A stretch of DNA of 64,000 nucleotides from Corallococcus sp. EGB. Its GTDB lineage: Bacteria > Myxococcota > Myxococcia > Myxococcales > Myxococcaceae. Below, piece after piece: positions 62,848 through 64,000 of the stretch; the stretch's first letter is position 1; every line of letters starts with the position of its first letter. Where the stretch lies: positions 5,537,356-5,601,355 of the forward strand of contig NZ_CP079946.1 in assembly GCF_019968905.1 (NCBI RefSeq), given 5' to 3'. The position numbers and the translations under genes were made by a program. The notes beneath the pieces were generated by a model. It saw only the letters and a program-made list of their open reading frames with translations, searched no databases and was not told where the DNA came from.

Positions 62848-64000
62848 TCAGTGGGCAACACGAGGCGGCAGCTCCACGGTGAACTTCGCGCCGTGCCCCG
62901 GTTCGCTCTCCACGCGGATGCTTCCGCCGTGCGCTTCGACGATCCGCCGCGTGATGAAGAGTCCCAATCCGAGCCCTCCGTAGTTGAGGGAGGCCGCGCG
63001 CTCGAAGCGTTCGAAGATCCGCCCTTGGGCTTCGAGCGGAATGCCCACCCCCTGGTCCTCCACAGTGAGCCGCGCCCTTCCCTCGTGCGCTGCCACCTCC
63101 ATCCGGATGGGATGCCCCGCGCCATACTTCATCGCATTGGTCAGCAGGTTGAGCATGACCTGCTCCATCCGCAGCCGGTCCCAGCGCCCCCACACCGGCT
63201 CGTGCGCCACCAGTTCGAGCTCGCAGCCCGAATCCTGGAGCTGCGGTGCGACGTGCCCCACCACGTGCCGAGCCACCGCCGCCAGGTCCAACTCCTCCAT
63301 GCGCAGGTCGAGCCGCTTCTCATGGATCCGTGAGACGTCGAGCAGGTGGTCCGCCAGGTTCGACAGGCGTTGGAGCTGGGTCCCGAAGACCGCCAGCATC
63401 CGCTCCACCGTCTCCGCGCGCACCGGGCGCGGCGACCTCAGCGCGGACTCCATCTGCTGCACCCGCAGCCGCATGGAGGTCAGCGGGGTCTTCAGCTCAT
63501 GGGACGCGATGGACAGGAACTCATCCCGCGCACGGATGGAGTCCTGCGCGGAGAAATAGAGCTGGGCATTCTCCATGGCGAGCGCGGCCCGCCGGCCCAG
63601 CTCCTCCGTCAACGCCAGGTCCTCCGGTGCATACGCGCGCTTCGGTTCGGGCGCGAGGAGGTACAAGACGCCCAGGGTGTGGCCTCGCGCCTGGAGCGGC
63701 ACGCCGAGCGAAGGCCGCCCCTGGAGCGTCCTCACGTCCGCCCACCGCTCCTCCGCGAGCGCCTCGTCGTCCCACAGGCCCTGTGACGCTTCGGACACCT
63801 CGGGTCTTCCGGTGGCCAGCACCCGGGCCGGGCCGTGAAGGGACTCCGGATCCGGAGGGTGGCGACGCAGGAACTCCCGCACGCTCGCGGCGCGGGACGG
63901 GGAGCGGTCCGCCACCGCCACGGGCCGCAGGGTCCCGCTGTCCAGCCGCACGAAGAAGACACACAGCTCCGACAGCAGGGGCACGGCCAGCTCGGCGACA
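62848..64000 (-). CDS. Sensor histidine kinase (GAF-HisKA-HATPase), 5' partial
   Basis: The gene runs off the right end of the window. At least 383 residues are present. The N-terminal part is GAF-like (GVPLQARGHTLGVLYLLAPE). It is followed by a HisKA dimerisation domain with the phospho-accepting His in SIASHELKTPL and a HATPase domain with N box LLTNAMKYG, G1 DQGVGIPL, F box RIFERFERA and G2 GGLGLGLFITRR. No membrane span is visible in the window part. Cytoplasmic GAF sensing is likely. No partner response regulator is in the window. The start lies beyond base 64000; an internal GTG at 63984 is not supported because the frame stays open and protein-like to the edge. Confidence 0.93.
   Translation of the reverse strand, partial: VAELAVPLLSELCVFFVRLDSGTLRPVAVADRSPSRAASVREFLRRHPPDPESLHGPARVLATGRPEVSEASQGLWDDEALAEERWADVRTLQGRPSLGVPLQARGHTLGVLYLLAPEPKRAYAPEDLALTEELGRRAALAMENAQLYFSAQDSIRARDEFLSIASHELKTPLTSMRLRVQQMESALRSPRPVRAETVERMLAVFGTQLQRLSNLADHLLDVSRIHEKRLDLRMEELDLAAVARHVVGHVAPQLQDSGCELELVAHEPVWGRWDRLRMEQVMLNLLTNAMKYGAGHPIRMEVAAHEGRARLTVEDQGVGIPLEAQGRIFERFERAASLNYGGLGLGLFITRRIVEAHGGSIRVESEPGHGAKFTVELPPRVAH

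Overview
The window is high-GC DNA from a myxobacterium, probably a Myxococcaceae or related member of the order (Corallococcus/Myxococcus-like). This is inferred from strong G/C third-position codon use, a hybrid NRPS/PKS locus, many small Cys-rich or repeat-bearing lipoproteins, delta-60-repeat, FHA and very long TPR proteins, and an ECF sigma factor coupled to a large effector. No rRNA, tRNA, CRISPR array, prophage or insertion sequence was recognised.

Region 1 (1-25952, + strand) is the 3' part of a secondary-metabolite operon: the end of an NRPS (cut by the window edge), a one-module PKS (KS-AT-KR-ACP), a 5201-residue NRPS (C-A-PCP, C-A-PCP, C-A-PCP-E, C-A-PCP, then a lone C domain), two unrelated glycosyltransferases, a monofunctional peptidoglycan glycosyltransferase and an Asp/Asn beta-hydroxylase-type dioxygenase. 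Most junctions overlap or touch. Specificity residues read by eye suggest order X(acidic-pocket code)-Ser-D-Thr-Phe(like) after a ketide unit that carries a beta-hydroxyl. No thioesterase is present; the terminal C domain is the candidate release catalyst. A 541-bp stretch at the very start of the window is repeated, identical by eye, in the adenylation domain of the last NRPS module.

Region 2 (25973-36095) has a DUF1015 / threonine-synthase-like pair (- strand), a 1690-residue TPR protein, a CinA/MoaB-like protein, a small unknown gene and an ATP-grasp ligase broken by a frameshift in a C8 run. Region 3 (36096-39060) holds three lipoprotein genes, two of them in a lower-GC islet bordered on one side by a duplicated 18-bp segment.

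Region 4 (39098-47706) is mostly housekeeping: thymidylate kinase, a small membrane protein, RibBA, a second threonine synthase overlapping a triple zinc-ribbon gene, protein-isoaspartate methyltransferase, a long RecG and GreA. Region 5 (47888-54284) has an FHA protein, a lipoprotein with NGLSF tandem repeats, and a three-gene unit: an ECF sigma factor, a translationally coupled protein that joins a zinc anti-sigma domain, a membrane span, TPR-like helices and a CHAT (caspase-like) protease domain, and a small secreted protein. Region 6 (54408-64000) holds DUF1611, YebC-family, DUF2339 membrane, SGNH-type lipoprotein, patatin, alkyltransferase-like, M15 peptidase and sensor histidine kinase genes, the last cut by the window edge.
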